This document shows, piece after piece, positions 46,111 to 57,648 of a DNA stretch of 64,000 nt. Positions within the stretch are counted from its first letter, which is position 1; each line of letters begins with the position of its first letter. A program made the position numbers and the translations under genes. The DNA lies in NCBI GenBank assembly GCA_003439945.1, contig QVRM01001471.1, forward strand, positions 156,501 through 220,500, in the 5' to 3' direction. This DNA is from Dermanyssus gallinae. Lineage: Eukaryota > Arthropoda > Arachnida > Mesostigmata > Dermanyssidae. The notes under the pieces were generated by a model that was not told where the DNA came from, did no database searches, and was given only the letters and a program-made list of their open reading frames with translations.

Positions 46111-46353
46111 ATGGACCTCATCCAATTGCCGCCAGGTATAAATGAACGCGTGCAGATAGCATGGCTAATAGCGGAAGCGAAAATAATTCGTCCCTGGCTA
46201 ATCCAAATGGCCATCGTTGGTTCCGTGCTCGTTTTCGGTTTTTTTTCGGCGATTGGCGAGCTCGCAGAGATGCTCGGCCACGAAATAAGTGGACAGAAGC
46301 GCTACGCTCTTCCGGCTACGAACGCCCGTCCTTACGACTACTATGCGTATTGA
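46111..46353 (+). CDS. small predicted single-pass membrane protein
   Basis: Intact 80-residue frame of unknown function. Residues 29-48 (from PWLIQMAIVGSVLVFGFF) form a clear hydrophobic segment, preceded by a mixed amphipathic stretch and followed by an acidic/basic region (GELAEMLGHEISGQKR) and a Tyr-rich end (PYDYYAY). The frame is open 96 nt further upstream, but I chose the ATG at 46111 because the upstream residues look untranslated. AATAAA occurs at 46517-46522, about 165 bp after the stop. In size and layout it recalls the genes at 4959 and 17462 (short, TM segment, aromatic tail) but I see no residue-level match. Could be a chance frame. Confidence 0.4.
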   Translation: MDLIQLPPGINERVQIAWLIAEAKIIRPWLIQMAIVGSVLVFGFFSAIGELAEMLGHEISGQKRYALPATNARPYDYYAY

Positions 46354-46516
46354 TAGAAAGCCGTTGAGTGTCGTCGAAATCTCCACGGATAACATTTTGA
46401 CTTTCCCTCTAAAGTCTGATGAAAATCACTGTTATAAGGCCACCGGAATTGCCTACCGTACTACTACTACTACTACTACAAAATGACTGGCGGTTCCCGT
46501 TAGTGGTGTTAATTAG

Positions 46517-46522
46517 AATAAA
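46517..46522 (+). promoter_or_regulatory. candidate polyadenylation signal
   Basis: AATAAA about 165 bp after the 46353 stop. Confidence 0.35.
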
Positions 46523-47429
46523 ATCTGTATTAGACGAAACGATAGAAGTGTAGTGTATCCTTATTAGCACAAAAGGTGATCAACATCAGGCGCAAAGTTG
46601 GTGCCCTTCTTTGTCAACGGAGATACGTAAGTCCAATACGCTTATTTTAATTGTTGTACACCGATATTTGTCCGGGGCTCGTGTCGCGTTGTGTCCATCG
46701 AAGGTAAGGGTATGCATTATGTTTTAAAGCAACGAAATGTATCTATGGCAGTCATCTTTGTACAAAAGCTACGTCATGGTCATTATTCATTAGCTTATAC
46801 TTGAGCTGATTAATAGTGATGTGCTTTGCAGGTATCGACCTAGATGTTTATACCCTACACTTGCTCATAAGTTTAGCAAATAAGGCGAGCATTTAATATT
46901 CTACATAGCATTATCAGTAAAGTAAGGCCGTTCAAATAATGCCTTAGAGCAGATTATCGTTGTACTTCTAGGAGGCAATTTAGCAATAACGACTTGCTCC
47001 AGATTAGGAGAGTGTACGAGACGTCCGTGCTAACTATATGTCTACGTGTTTTCGGGACAATATCGGCAGGCTCACATTTAGGAAGATTTAACTTTAGTCT
47101 TTAATTAAATTGGGTACCTTTTAGAAACGTAAGTCATATTACAAAAACGGTCTTAGCTGGGGGAATTAAATTATGAGATCTAAATAAAAAAATACTCTTT
47201 ATTATTTGGTGCAACATCTAAGAAAGATATGAATAATTAATAATAAGAATAAGACAATATATAATATATTTATCAAAAATAATTTTCATAAAAAAATACT
47301 TTCCAATCAATAAATTGTGTTTATTTCACTCAGATTGAGTATGATATACAGCTAAAAAATGTTTCTTCATAATGCTCTATCTTCTTCACATTTCTAGCGG
47401 GACAATTAGTGCAACAATTTTTGGTCCAG
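46523..47429. other. intergenic, AT-rich, nothing recognised
   Basis: No frame or repeat of note. Confidence 0.4.
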
Positions 47430-49085
47430 CGCTGTGCATTCCACTGCATGGTACTTGGCACACCTCTGCAGGCAGAACCGGCAGGTGCACAAATCGTACT
47501 CCTCGTGAAAGGCTAAGTTTGAACATACCAGCTAACGATAACCATGCACTATGCACCTGGTGTATACGTGGCGACTGTCACATGCAAAGTCGTTCCTGTA
47601 TAATGAACCCAAAGGCCAAGATACTGGAGAGAGTTAACAAACTCCAATGGTTGGCTGAGCAACGATAACGTCTCTTGCAGCTAACTGACCTCCACGCCTA
47701 AATTTCATGGCTTAGGTTTTTCTAGTGTTTATCTCAAGTCCCTTCGAGACGAGGAACGCCTCTATCATAGAGGTATTGCGCTTGATGGCACATAGGTTGC
47801 GATGAGCGACCACGATATCATCTGCATTTATCACTACCACGGCTGTTTGGTACTCCGGTCGTACGTAACCGACGAGGTCAGCAAGAAGAGGTGTAAACGA
47901 GACGCAGCTTGGCGGGTCTCCCACATCTTGCTTAATCTCCAACACACCCTGCTCACCGTCTACCAACAAAGTGTCCTCCTCAAAGAAACTTGTTATTACA
48001 CTCAGGAGAGGGCCACCCACTCCTGCTCGTTGGAATGCTTCAACCAGCAGATGGCAAGGGGCTTTGTCAAGGGCATTGACACAGTCAATAAGGATTGCAA
48101 ACAGATGACTTTTGGGTTGTGCCAAAGCTCGCTTGCTTTCGTCGAATAACCAACTTTAAGAAAATCTTCAATGTGCGTTTTGACACCACTCCACGAAAGA
48201 GATTTGGATCTTGTTTGCCATCACCATACCTACCCTTGAACAGAGGAGAACGCCTTGCGACATGCCAGACTTTGGGCATCCGCCCCTCTTTATAATTTCA
48301 TTAAATACTTACCTGTCCGTCACTAAGCGGGTTCACCGCCCTACGAGGTCGCACGATGTAAGCTGAGGGCTCTCGTCCTGCTCTCGTTGTTCCTTCCGCT
48401 TCGCGTATTCCCTTTCATGATCATAGCAGAGTTTTATATAAGCCATTTTACGCTCAAAGTAGCCCCGCCTGGCTTGCTGTGATAATGGTGTTCTGGCTCT
48501 TGCTTGGCGCAGAAGTCAGAGAATTTCACCGTGGGCGAGGTACCAGGCTTGTGAGTACCACGGACTTGTGATCTCTTCTGCTATAACCTTTCCACTTCAC
48601 TGCACTTCTCATCGTCCTCTCCAGCTAGTCACCGGTGGCATCGATGTCAGAGGGCTTACCTTACGATCTCCCACCGCTCTGTCCAAAATAAATAGGTTAA
48701 TCCGTTTCATTGCAGACCAGCGCAGCGGGTTATGTGGGTCTCGCCAAGTATCGGGAGCAAGACAACGAACCGATGTTTTCGAGCTGCTTCATCGAGAACA
48801 TCGGCGATTTCAATTTCGCAGCTGACAAAGTTGTGAAACAACAGGTCGATAGTGCTGCTTCCAATGTGACCTAAATATGTATGGTCTTCACACGCGTTTG
48901 CGCGTCTCAGACAAATATTTTTCATCACCTGAAGCAGCACCTTGCCTTTATGATCGAGCATCACTCAGTATTTAACTTTCCTGGCGCATTGCATCGGTAG
49001 TAAGCGTTTATGTAGGTAGATAGATAACCCACTCACAGGTCTTTCCCGACCTCCCGCAGGTAATACAGTCAGCTGGTAAAACCCC
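47430..49085 (-). pseudogene. third copy of the 1360-type LINE, minus strand
   Basis: Minus strand, in order: FYQLTVLPAGGRERP and YLHKRLLPMQCARK (endonuclease part, about 49080-48975), an internal deletion, then CEDHTYLGHIGSSTIDLLFH (about 48890-48830), PSAYIVRPRRAVNPLSDGQV (about 48370), MPKVWHVARRSPLFKG (about 48279), FAILIDCVNALDKAPCHLLV (motif A, 48100), ITSFFEEDTLLVDGEQGVLE, VVVINADDIVVAHRN (YADD altered to NADD, about 47825), then CDSRHVYTRCIVHG and CRFCLQRCAKYHAVEC (about 47485-47440). The same landmarks occur in the plus-strand copies, so the consensus order is well supported. Stops, shifts and the NADD change make it inactive. Confidence 0.8.
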
Positions 49086-51767
49086 CGCATATCAATGATA
49101 TGAAAAAAATATTTATATTTAGCCAGTGTATTCTTAAAAAAGAATCTAGTTCAAGAAAAAGTGTTCATATTCGTGTGCAACTGCGAGGTGCGAATGCCGT
49201 AACAACTAAACAGGCTTAAATCTAGATGCGTACCTTTGAGATAGCGCAGTGAGACATCTAGGGACGCAGATATTTGGCGTTGTTATAACGGGAGAGGGAA
49301 ATAGGCAGTTGTGCGTCCCGTTCAATTGACGAGGCAGTACATGTAGGACCGCAAAAGGAACTGCTTATTGAGCTAGCTTTGCATGAAAATATAGTGAATT
49401 ATATAATGAAAAATAACTGTGGAGTGGTTACATACTAAACTAGCGTTTAAGCCCATCCAAAGGGTGTGAATATCTTTCTCTCAGAATATTTGCCATCTTC
49501 CGTACAGAAAATGGACTAAGACGCACTGATACCTGAGAGCTCCGCATTCATTGCTAGCATGCCTATGGCATTGCCTGACCCTAATACAACACGATAAGCC
49601 GTAGCCCCCCAGTTTTCTGGCGAGGGAACCCCCTGACACAGACGAAAACTAGACTTCAAATAGTCGATCAAGGAGTGTACAATAGGACACTAATGAGGGC
49701 CTGTAATTGTACGCCCAAATCCATCTCGGAAACGGGAGAGTGCGTTTTCAGGCCTATTCGCCACCAAGACTTGACCTTACTCCGTAAAGAGGATAAGTGC
49801 TTCCCGAACTGGCCCGCATCTTTTAAATGGAAATCGTTCTGCTTTTTGCGCCCGAATAAATTAAGACAACGACAGGTTTGGTCAGGCCAATAAATAGGAA
49901 ACCCCAGGACCTCTTTTGAGTTATGGTATAAAGTTTCTTGCCGGTCGCCGCGTGACAGATATATGTACTGCACGGATCTAAGAATAGAGAGAGTTAAAAC
50001 GTTGAGTGATTGCAATTTGTCAGCTTGATCAATTACGTTAGGAAGGTGGCTGTGCTTTAGGGCCGGGACGAGGACTTGGGCTTAACTTTTGGTCGGATGT
50101 GATATCCAAATCAATGTTTCGTTTAATGTTTTAGAGGCTTATGGTGCGTCAGACTAGGTAAAAACGTCAGACTGAGCGTTTCTACATCTTCTACTCCGAG
50201 CTAATACAAGGTTCGCAAGGAACCGGCCGTTCTCCTCTCTGAGAGCGACAGATTAAGATCTGAAAGTAATGATCTCAGATAGTCATACTGATTGGTGAAT
50301 TTATTATTTACTTGACATGTACACCTAAATACACATGTTAACCTTTTATATCAGGGGCGCTTAGAGCGGCAGAATATATATTACCTACACATCCTGGCGT
50401 TTCAGATATTTCAGGCATTTCAGACACGGGCGATAGCCTTTTGTGCAAAATTACCTAAATAGTTATAATCGTTTGAAGTTATGTAATAATGGAAATTTCA
50501 AGCTAAATAAATTTGCCGTTCGGAGAAGACGGTCCCATAAAAATATCCATATCATTAATGTATCCTCCAATACCCACAAAATGTTTGCCTTGCCTTGGGA
50601 CAACATCTTCTTTATGTTATTGACCTGGTCCGTTCCAATATCCAGTGGCTGACAAAATAGCATTTTCAGGCGAGACCAGGTGGAAAAAGTGCCAACAAGC
50701 CAACTTGACATGATGAAGCAGGCAAATGGCGTGAGATGCAACAACCTTTAAACAAGTGATCCCGGTTAGGGAAACCTTAGATATTGGCGCAGGAAGAGAC
50801 CCTTCGACAACGTCGCGTTTCCCCGCTGAACGACGATCGATACGCACTGCAGTAGGTACACTCCAGAACCAGGATGTTTTGTGGTCGCGTTAAGTCTGTT
50901 CTTTTTGGCAAAATTTTACGTTTTCTGGCTCACGCGTCCACAGGCCTTTGTGACGATTGGCGCTGATCAATTTAATGATGAGAAAGTTTTCTGTGGGTCG
51001 TTAATTTGCACATAAGGCACCTGCTTGCCGGCCACGGCGAGTCACATCGGTTCTGGCAAGTGTACATGACAAGGTGACGTCCCATACTTTCTCCCAAGAG
51101 GCTGGCGTAGCGCGATTGGCCCTTTCATGGCGCCAGATGAGGCACGACATTTTGAGACTCAACAGAGGTTTCACAGCTCGGCGTATGAAAAGTAGACACG
51201 AATTGCGTCCAAAGCAGCCTGGCTTAAGGCTGACAAATGAGGACGATGCAAACATTTGTGTCGGCTGGTTCTAAATATGTCTCGCGCAAGGACTGGGAGG
51301 CAGTAAACCGATCGATTGAGCAGAACTTGAGCCAAGTCCAAGACCTCGATTGTGTGCCCTTGATTAGAAGGCCGAGTCAGCCGTCGACCGCTAAGCTGTA
51401 AAGCGTTTACAGCGGTTACAGCAACAACGCCATTAGCAATGCGCTAATTATAGTAATAATGAATAATTTGGAATTCAACGGAGAAACGACAGTTTATAAC
51501 AAGGTTAGCTGATAGAGCAATTCTGCTGTGCTATTTTTATTCGGCATGTTGCCGCAAGAAACAAGGCGCGCCTTAGCTGGTTGGAATCGTACATATTTAA
51601 TCAAGAGTATTTTTTTAACATGCCGCATCGATTTAGAACAGGCGTCACACCTGTTTTCACAGCTATGGTTTCTGGCGCTCGTATAGTAATACCGTATACG
51701 ATTTCCTTAATTCTATTTTTAAATACCGTTAAAAAAAAAAAATTAAGCTCAAAATTCGCTGCATTGT

Positions 51768-51809
<42 letters not shown>

Positions 51810-52645
51810 TTTGTATCAATTGTTTTTTTATCAACAGAGGGCATTCCTTACGATATTTACAATTTACAAACCGTTAATTAGATTTATGCAACAGTCAGTT
51901 TACGTGTGCGCCGATATTTCCCCCGTTAGCGTTTTCAGTTCGTAGTGTCCTGGCAATCCGCCACACAAACATGTTATTTACACAATCTGCTTTGGCAAAT
52001 TGTTTTCACAATATAATGTTGCCGCTTCTAAAATAGTTTAAACTAATGCTTAAACAGTTTGGAATATTTGATGAGTTCAAAAATACGCTTGTGCATGCGA
52101 CAGTGTGCTCTGAACTGCACTACCCAGATAGGGCTTATCACAACATCACAACGGAATTACGGGGAATGCTACACCTTAATGAGACGCGACAAAGAATGTC
52201 CTTAAGAAAGTGGGCCGGGGCTAATTCTCTGACGAAAGCTATAGGGGCGCAGGAATATTATTTATCGTAATAGTCCAATTATAAATTATTTCGACGAGTT
52301 GAGTTGCCGTGAATTTGCCGTTAGTAAAAGCATGTCGGTTGTCATCCAGCAAGCCTTTGGATTGATGCTAATTAAAAATATAGCCCACTAGCATTTTTCA
52401 AGCGTGATTAATGAGTGAGCTGCGGGTCTATAATTATCTACATTTGTTTATGTACAGGAGTTACGACTGAATGCCGAAAAAATCGGCGCAGTGCAATTCC
52501 TATAAAACATACTGACTATAAAAATAGGTTCAGTTTACAGACGCCATCTTTTTATAAAATACGGGTGGGATAGCCAAAGTATTTACCCGGGTTCAGCAGT
52601 TTTACCTGAAAGCGACGTCAAAGCATTGTATGGTCATTCTCTCTT
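49086..52645. other. intergenic; one TA tract, unassigned frames
   Basis: Frames at 49668-50015 (-), 50463-50744 (-), 51001-51255 (-) and 52046-52270 (+) show no motif I can name. (TA)n at 51772-51805 is listed separately. Confidence 0.3.
51772..51805. repeat. (TA)n microsatellite
   Basis: Pure TA run of 34 bp. Confidence 0.95.
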
Positions 52646-53850
52646 TTGATCCTGCGGTCTTTCCCTGGGGTCCGCAACGATGCCATCTCTCTTATTAAGT
52701 ACAACCATATTCGCGATTTCTCTCTAGATATGCGCCTGTTAGAGCTACTTGCCACTTCTCATTCTCGCTTCTCGACTCCCAAACCATTCAGAAACGATAC
52801 CGCGCGCCAGTTTATTAGTAAACACTCCGAAGGTTATGTTTTTGGCGCCTCCGGACTTTTTGTATCCACAAGTACCTTAACGCCCGGTTTTGACCCTATA
52901 GAGACCTTGCAAGAATACCACCCATTAGCTCCCAAGGACCTAGTATGGTCGACACTAACCACAAACCCTTTAACCTTTGTAACGTCAAAGAAAGGAATTC
53001 AGGCGGCTACTACAAGCTTCTCTAGGAACTCCGCCGCAGGAACTATATTTTATGAGAATCCAGTTGTTATTGGCCCCTCTTTTCGCGTCCCTTGAAGGCG
53101 TCGCCGCCAGCCTCCTTTTGGCGTTCTGGACGGTCTCGACCTACCTTACGTTCGTTTCCCTTTTTGAAGCTGCTTTTATTGTTTAAGGGCGGATGTTTTG
53201 TTCAACATACCAAGGAAAGATGTAGAAAGGCGCTGGTAGCAATGACCACAATTAGAAAGTCGCAGCTGATGTCCATCCTAACAGCACTGAGACTGTTCGA
53301 TTCGAAGATTGCTCCAATGGCCGCTTACAGTATCGAAATAATCTGGAACGATCTCTACCCACCCAGCCTCGAGCATCTAAATAACTTGACGGCAGAGGTG
53401 TCAAGCGAGTCCTGGGCCTCTATCGCTCCGCTCGGAACCAACTTGTGTATCTCCTCAAGGACACCCCACTTCGTCGAGGAGCTAAGACGACGTTTCAACC
53501 TGCGGCATCTTCCAATTACGTTAACGTCCTCAGAATTTGGGAGTGCAAGTTTGCTGAAATCGATGTGGATTTCTTCAGAACCGGAGCATTGCAAAACCAG
53601 GCCTGGAAAGAGCCCAGCCGATCTAGCCGCCATATGGTGCTTAGGTTAGCCGCGCATGGTTTTCACCAAGTGTTGTGCGCGACCCCCGGGTTCCATGATC
53701 CCTCGAACTCATGTATGTGCCAATATTGTAAACTACCTAACGGTAGATACCGTGCTGCCTTCTGTACCCCAGTGCTGTCTCTCCAACTGTCTGTATGCAT
53801 ATAAATGCGTACCTTTTAACTGCACTATTTCTACACAACATGTGCGATAA
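52646..53850 (+). pseudogene. LINE with RT deleted; C-terminal domain matches 19.1-kb copy
   Basis: The frame 52646-53095 carries EEL-type linker sequence ending with IQAATTSFSRNSAAG, which fits the segment just before the RT fingers (usual A...L..GKAPG). The frame 53092-53649 then jumps to the region after the palm: CRKALVAMTTIRKSQLM, LRLFDSKIAPMAAYSIEIIW, EELRRRFNLRHLP. The overlapping frame 53445-53804 gives CKFAEIDVDFFRTGALQN, HGFHQVLCATPGFHD and CQYCKLPNGRYRAAFC, in which the His of the C-terminal C-x2-C-x7-H-x3-C motif is Arg. So the RT core, including YxDD, is missing and the zinc-binding motif is damaged. Same family as 19575-19100 (-). Confidence 0.65.
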
Positions 53851-55799
53851 TAAGCCTGACTTTTGAGTAAGTTATTTCATCCCACCGGAGTGCAGCAGAG
53901 AAATCCCTTAGCACCACCTCTGTTTTATCTAGATATTTAGAATCTGGTAGATTTCTTCAGGAGCCCACCAAGTCTGTTACCTTAGCGATGTCATCTAAGG
54001 AAGAAACGTATGCATAGTAACCAAGGACATTCGACTAGCTCTTGACCTTGACGTATCTTCTTGTTAAGAGTTAAATTCGGCCAAATGCGAGATCCCCCAT
54101 ATGCATTCACCCCGAGACCTCCAGCCCGACTGCAAGATGGCTGTCCAGGATGATCTGGAGCTACCAGGTGTACCATTTTGCCCCGAATAGCTCTCATCAG
54201 CAATTAGGCGTTGGAGAAAAAAGCCAGAAGATGCCACTGCTGGTTGTCTCTTTTCATCTATACCACCTAGAGCAACTACCCGTCGTTAAAGGAAGCCCCT
54301 AGCTCCCGAACTTACTGACCGTGACCGGCCTGCCATAGTCTTATCAATGCTAAATACAGAAAACAGGGCAATGTATGTTTTAGATATAGCTGGAGTCGGT
54401 AAATTTTGAAACTTTTTAGCCCACTTTCAGGAAAATCTTGAGACCCCGTCTGGAGTTAGGTCTGACAGTGCACTATCACGACGTGACTGTAGTACCGCTA
54501 ATCACGATGAGGTATAACGACGTCTCTGCAATAAAGATGCAAACGACACGACTAAAGCTCGTTTCCACGCCGTGTCCGCTAAAAATCCAGGTTCCTGGTT
54601 ACACGCGTCTTTCAGTGTCTCCGTAGGTACTCTTCTTGATGACGAGACGGTTTGTATAGCAGTTATCCTACGACCTAGTTCCTCATTGGTGTCAGTGTGG
54701 TCACCCCGCCGATCGCGTATTATCAGCGCAGGACGACGCCCTAGACATGTCGCTAATAATGAGGCCTTTAGTAGAGTCCTTGGCTAATACGGCCGTCCAT
54801 GCATCTGCGAACAGCGGCTGAGGACGATACCCTTCGAGCAATGCCTGTTTGAGATGCAACCTTTATCGACCCCCTAGCCCCTTCTGTGGTTGGTGGGGTA
54901 ACTGCTTCAAAGCAACTGAAGCCGGCTATGCAGCCAATCTTGCGGAGACCAGTGAGCTAAGAAAATACTCATCAATCGCGTTTCCCCAAAAATCTGCCCT
55001 CTCGCGTTTGTAATCTCAGGTGCTCCCGGTATTCGGACCAGGCAGCTGATCCGCACAAAAACCTAGGGCTGTGCCCCCAAACTACCAAAGCAACCAGGCT
55101 CTCAGTAAATGTTTCCTGCAACGAGCCCGCTTCTACAGAAACTATATAGTAGGCAAGTGCAGCCACAGGAGAATGGGACGACTCCCCAACGATAATAGTA
55201 GCGGACTTACTCGAGCCTTTGGCACGACTTTGACCGGGAAGGGCTTCAGGACTAGCATCCCGCCTCTGGCGGCCAAAAGATTCTCTAGGAATTATCCTGA
55301 TCTGGTTGTACAGGCGTTCACCACAGTGACCAGAAGAGAAGGTCATTCCCAAAGACAACGCAGGATATTAGAAAAAAATCAATCATTAAGGAAGGGCTTA
55401 GGAACCTTGCGAAGGAACACGGACATCATTCGACTTCTTATTATAGATTCAGGAAACCATGCTATTGTGTGCAAGGTTAGTACACCCACCTTATCTCATC
55501 TAGATCATATGGGTATACCTGAAGTGTTTTCAACGGGCAAGTGGAAATACAGATGACAGTAGGAGGTTTGCAGGGCTCGATCCAGGGTTCCTTGCTCTGG
55601 GCCCTAGTAGAGAATATTGTGTAAAAATAAAGCATTAGAATCTACAAGGAGATGGATGATCAAAGCCGGATTAGTAGTTGCGCCGGATAAAGCAAGGACA
55701 TACTACTGAAGGCAAGGAAGACGGCTAGTCCCATTAGAGTAAGCCTGGCAGGGCAGCAAATAAAGCAGGTCAAAAATACCTCAGGATGAAGAGGAAAAT
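53851..55799. other. unassigned sequence
   Basis: Frames at 54972-55358 (-) and 55071-55556 (+) overlap and neither shows a recognisable domain. Moderately GC-rich; possibly eroded repeat DNA. Confidence 0.3.
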
Positions 55800-55920
55800 A
55801 ATTCTGCCTATGTAGGCGCAGACGGTTGATGTCGGTAGCCAAGCTAGACACGCTCTTTGGGCTAACATCCATTCGCTGGAGTAAAGTCTCACACTGCGAG
55901 ATCGGAAGTAGGACTCATTT
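55800..55920 (+). repeat. dispersed repeat, possible SINE (copy 2)
   Basis: GGGCTAACATCCATTCGCTGG..GCGAGATCGGAAGTAGGACTC corresponds to 45352-45430. Confidence 0.45.
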
Positions 55921-56710
55921 CAAGTTGTAGTACTTTGAATTTTACAAAATTAAATCAAAACCACTACGGTATTTCGATTTGTTTCGATATGGCTTTTTAC
56001 TTCGAAGAAGCATCGCGGAATAATAGACTCTGTTGATCTTCCCGCTCAGTCGCATCTCCAGTGGTCTACGTTTAATCATAAATACTGTGCTTATATCTGA
56101 TGTTGGTGAAGAGGATTGGCCCATTTTTTCTACGACGGGACCGAAACTTGTAAGAGCATGCGAGTTAAGGTAATGCAAATCCGTGAGGTATAAGTCAAAC
56201 CATGCTAAGTTTTGCGGTAATATACATAATAATTTATGAGGTGCTTAATCTGAGAGGTACGCTAGGTGTTCAGTGAGCTGCTAGCTCATATAGTTACTTT
56301 TAGAGGCTAGAACCTCACATAAAATCGTGTGTACCCAAGCTAAAATTAAGATTTTAAGTAGTTCTCTCCCTAAAACTGTCCCGCGTACGCTTGTGAGGTG
56401 CAATAGGGTATCTGCGTCAAAACGAGACCACCCGTTTGCTACAGTACATAACATTTAAGGTTATGTCCAGAGTGCATCGATAATAGTTCGGTATAGTTAA
56501 ATAAAGTATCGTACTCAGAATGTCCATCGTAATGGCTTAATATCAAGCTGATAAATAATGGCCTTCTCTTGGATTCAAGCGTGGGCAATCAATTTAACAG
56601 TACACTCAAACTCATAGGAGAAGCACTTATATCAAAAACTACGGCGCAATCATGGGTGCTGAGAAGAACCAACCGTGGTCTAGATAGCATAACGACATGT
56701 GAACTGGCAA

Positions 56711-56712
<2 letters not shown>
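55921..56712. other. intergenic, nothing recognised
   Basis: AT-rich; no supported feature. Confidence 0.4.
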
Positions 56713-56780
<68 letters not shown>

Positions 56781-56781
56781 A
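56713..56781. repeat. (TA)n microsatellite
   Basis: TA run of about 69 bp with one phase break near 56757. Confidence 0.95.
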
Positions 56782-57314
56782 CGTTTTGTTTTTAAACTAC
56801 ATGATCATTGTCATCTGTGCCCGTAACCCTGCTAACAGGCATAGCTTTCGGCATTTGTTTTACGAATCGAGATGAAATAAACATATGGGTTCTGCCAGAG
56901 TCAAGAGCCACTCGAACAAATACAAAGCATGTTAGTGTTAATTTAAAACCCTGACACCATGAGAGCGATCATGCGGTTTAAACTAACTAATCTTGACAGA
57001 CGTTTATTCGGCTTTTATCGCTTCTTCGGCGGAACGCAAAGTTTCAAACTTAGTGGAATTTAGACGTCTGTTATTTAGACCCTTTGCTTTGTATCGGTAG
57101 ACTTATTGCATAAACTAATGCAAACAGTGTAACAATACCGAAATGTTATGTATTGATAAATAAAGTAAACGAGTTCTGGCAGAATTGTATTAAAGAAAAA
57201 CTACGAATATCCTAGATTAGTTATCTTTTCGTTATGCATACTATCAATTCCAATAAGAAAGCATTCTCATTTCCAAGACAACACTCACAAGTTATGGAGA
57301 CTACGTGTCGTTCG
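56782..57314. other. intergenic, nothing recognised
   Basis: No feature; the right end probably contains the 3' UTR of the minus-strand exon. Confidence 0.35.
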
Positions 57315-57320
57315 TTTATT
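57315..57320 (-). promoter_or_regulatory. candidate polyadenylation signal (minus strand)
   Basis: AATAAA on the minus strand about 105 bp downstream of the stop at 57426-57428. Confidence 0.35.
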
Positions 57321-57425
57321 TTGCTTAGATATATCACTGCAAACACTGCAAATAGTGGCCATGGCATTCGCCACTTTTATCTGGTCCACGTTCGGAATTC
57401 CTAGAGCAGAGGCATTGCAAGATCT

Positions 57426-57584
57426 TTACCCTTGTTCGAGGTCACGGGGAGGAGCGATCGCAGAGAAAACCTCTATTTCTTCTTCAGACAGGTCAGTATC
57501 TTCCACGCCAATTCGACACTGGCTAATACAGTACGATATGGCGGCGAGCACTAGCATCACAGCAGCTAGGCATATAATAAAAGC
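57426..57584 (-). CDS. likely terminal coding exon of a membrane protein
   Basis: On the minus strand TTGGATTTTACAG forms a good 3' splice acceptor, and the following 53 codons (159 nt, phase 0) are open to a TAA. The exon begins with a strong hydrophobic segment (AFIICLAAVMLVLAAISYCI), then SQCRIGVEDTD and an acidic, Glu-rich tail (LSEEEIEVFSAIAPPRDLEQ). This looks like the transmembrane segment and cytoplasmic tail of a single-pass protein. The upstream exons were not identified; they should lie at higher coordinates in or beyond the window. The plus-strand frame at 57355-57648 is the shadow of this exon. No family recognised. Confidence 0.4.
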   Translation of the reverse strand, partial: AFIICLAAVMLVLAAISYCISQCRIGVEDTDLSEEEIEVFSAIAPPRDLEQG

Positions 57585-57648
57585 CTGTAAAATCCAATTA
57601 AAACCAGTTGGTTACGGAACACTTGTTAACCATACAGGTACCGGATGA

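Noticed and set aside
47372..47668. 98-residue plus-strand frame with several Cys.
   Set aside because: Antisense of the LINE C-terminal Cys/His domain; the minus strand gives the expected C-x2-C-x7-H-x3-C motif.
55071..55556. 161-residue plus-strand frame overlapping a 128-residue minus-strand frame.
   Set aside because: Neither has motifs; both are probably chance frames in old repeat DNA.
57355..57648. 97-residue plus-strand frame.
   Set aside because: It lies antisense to the better-supported minus-strand exon 57426-57584, which has an acceptor site and a membrane segment.
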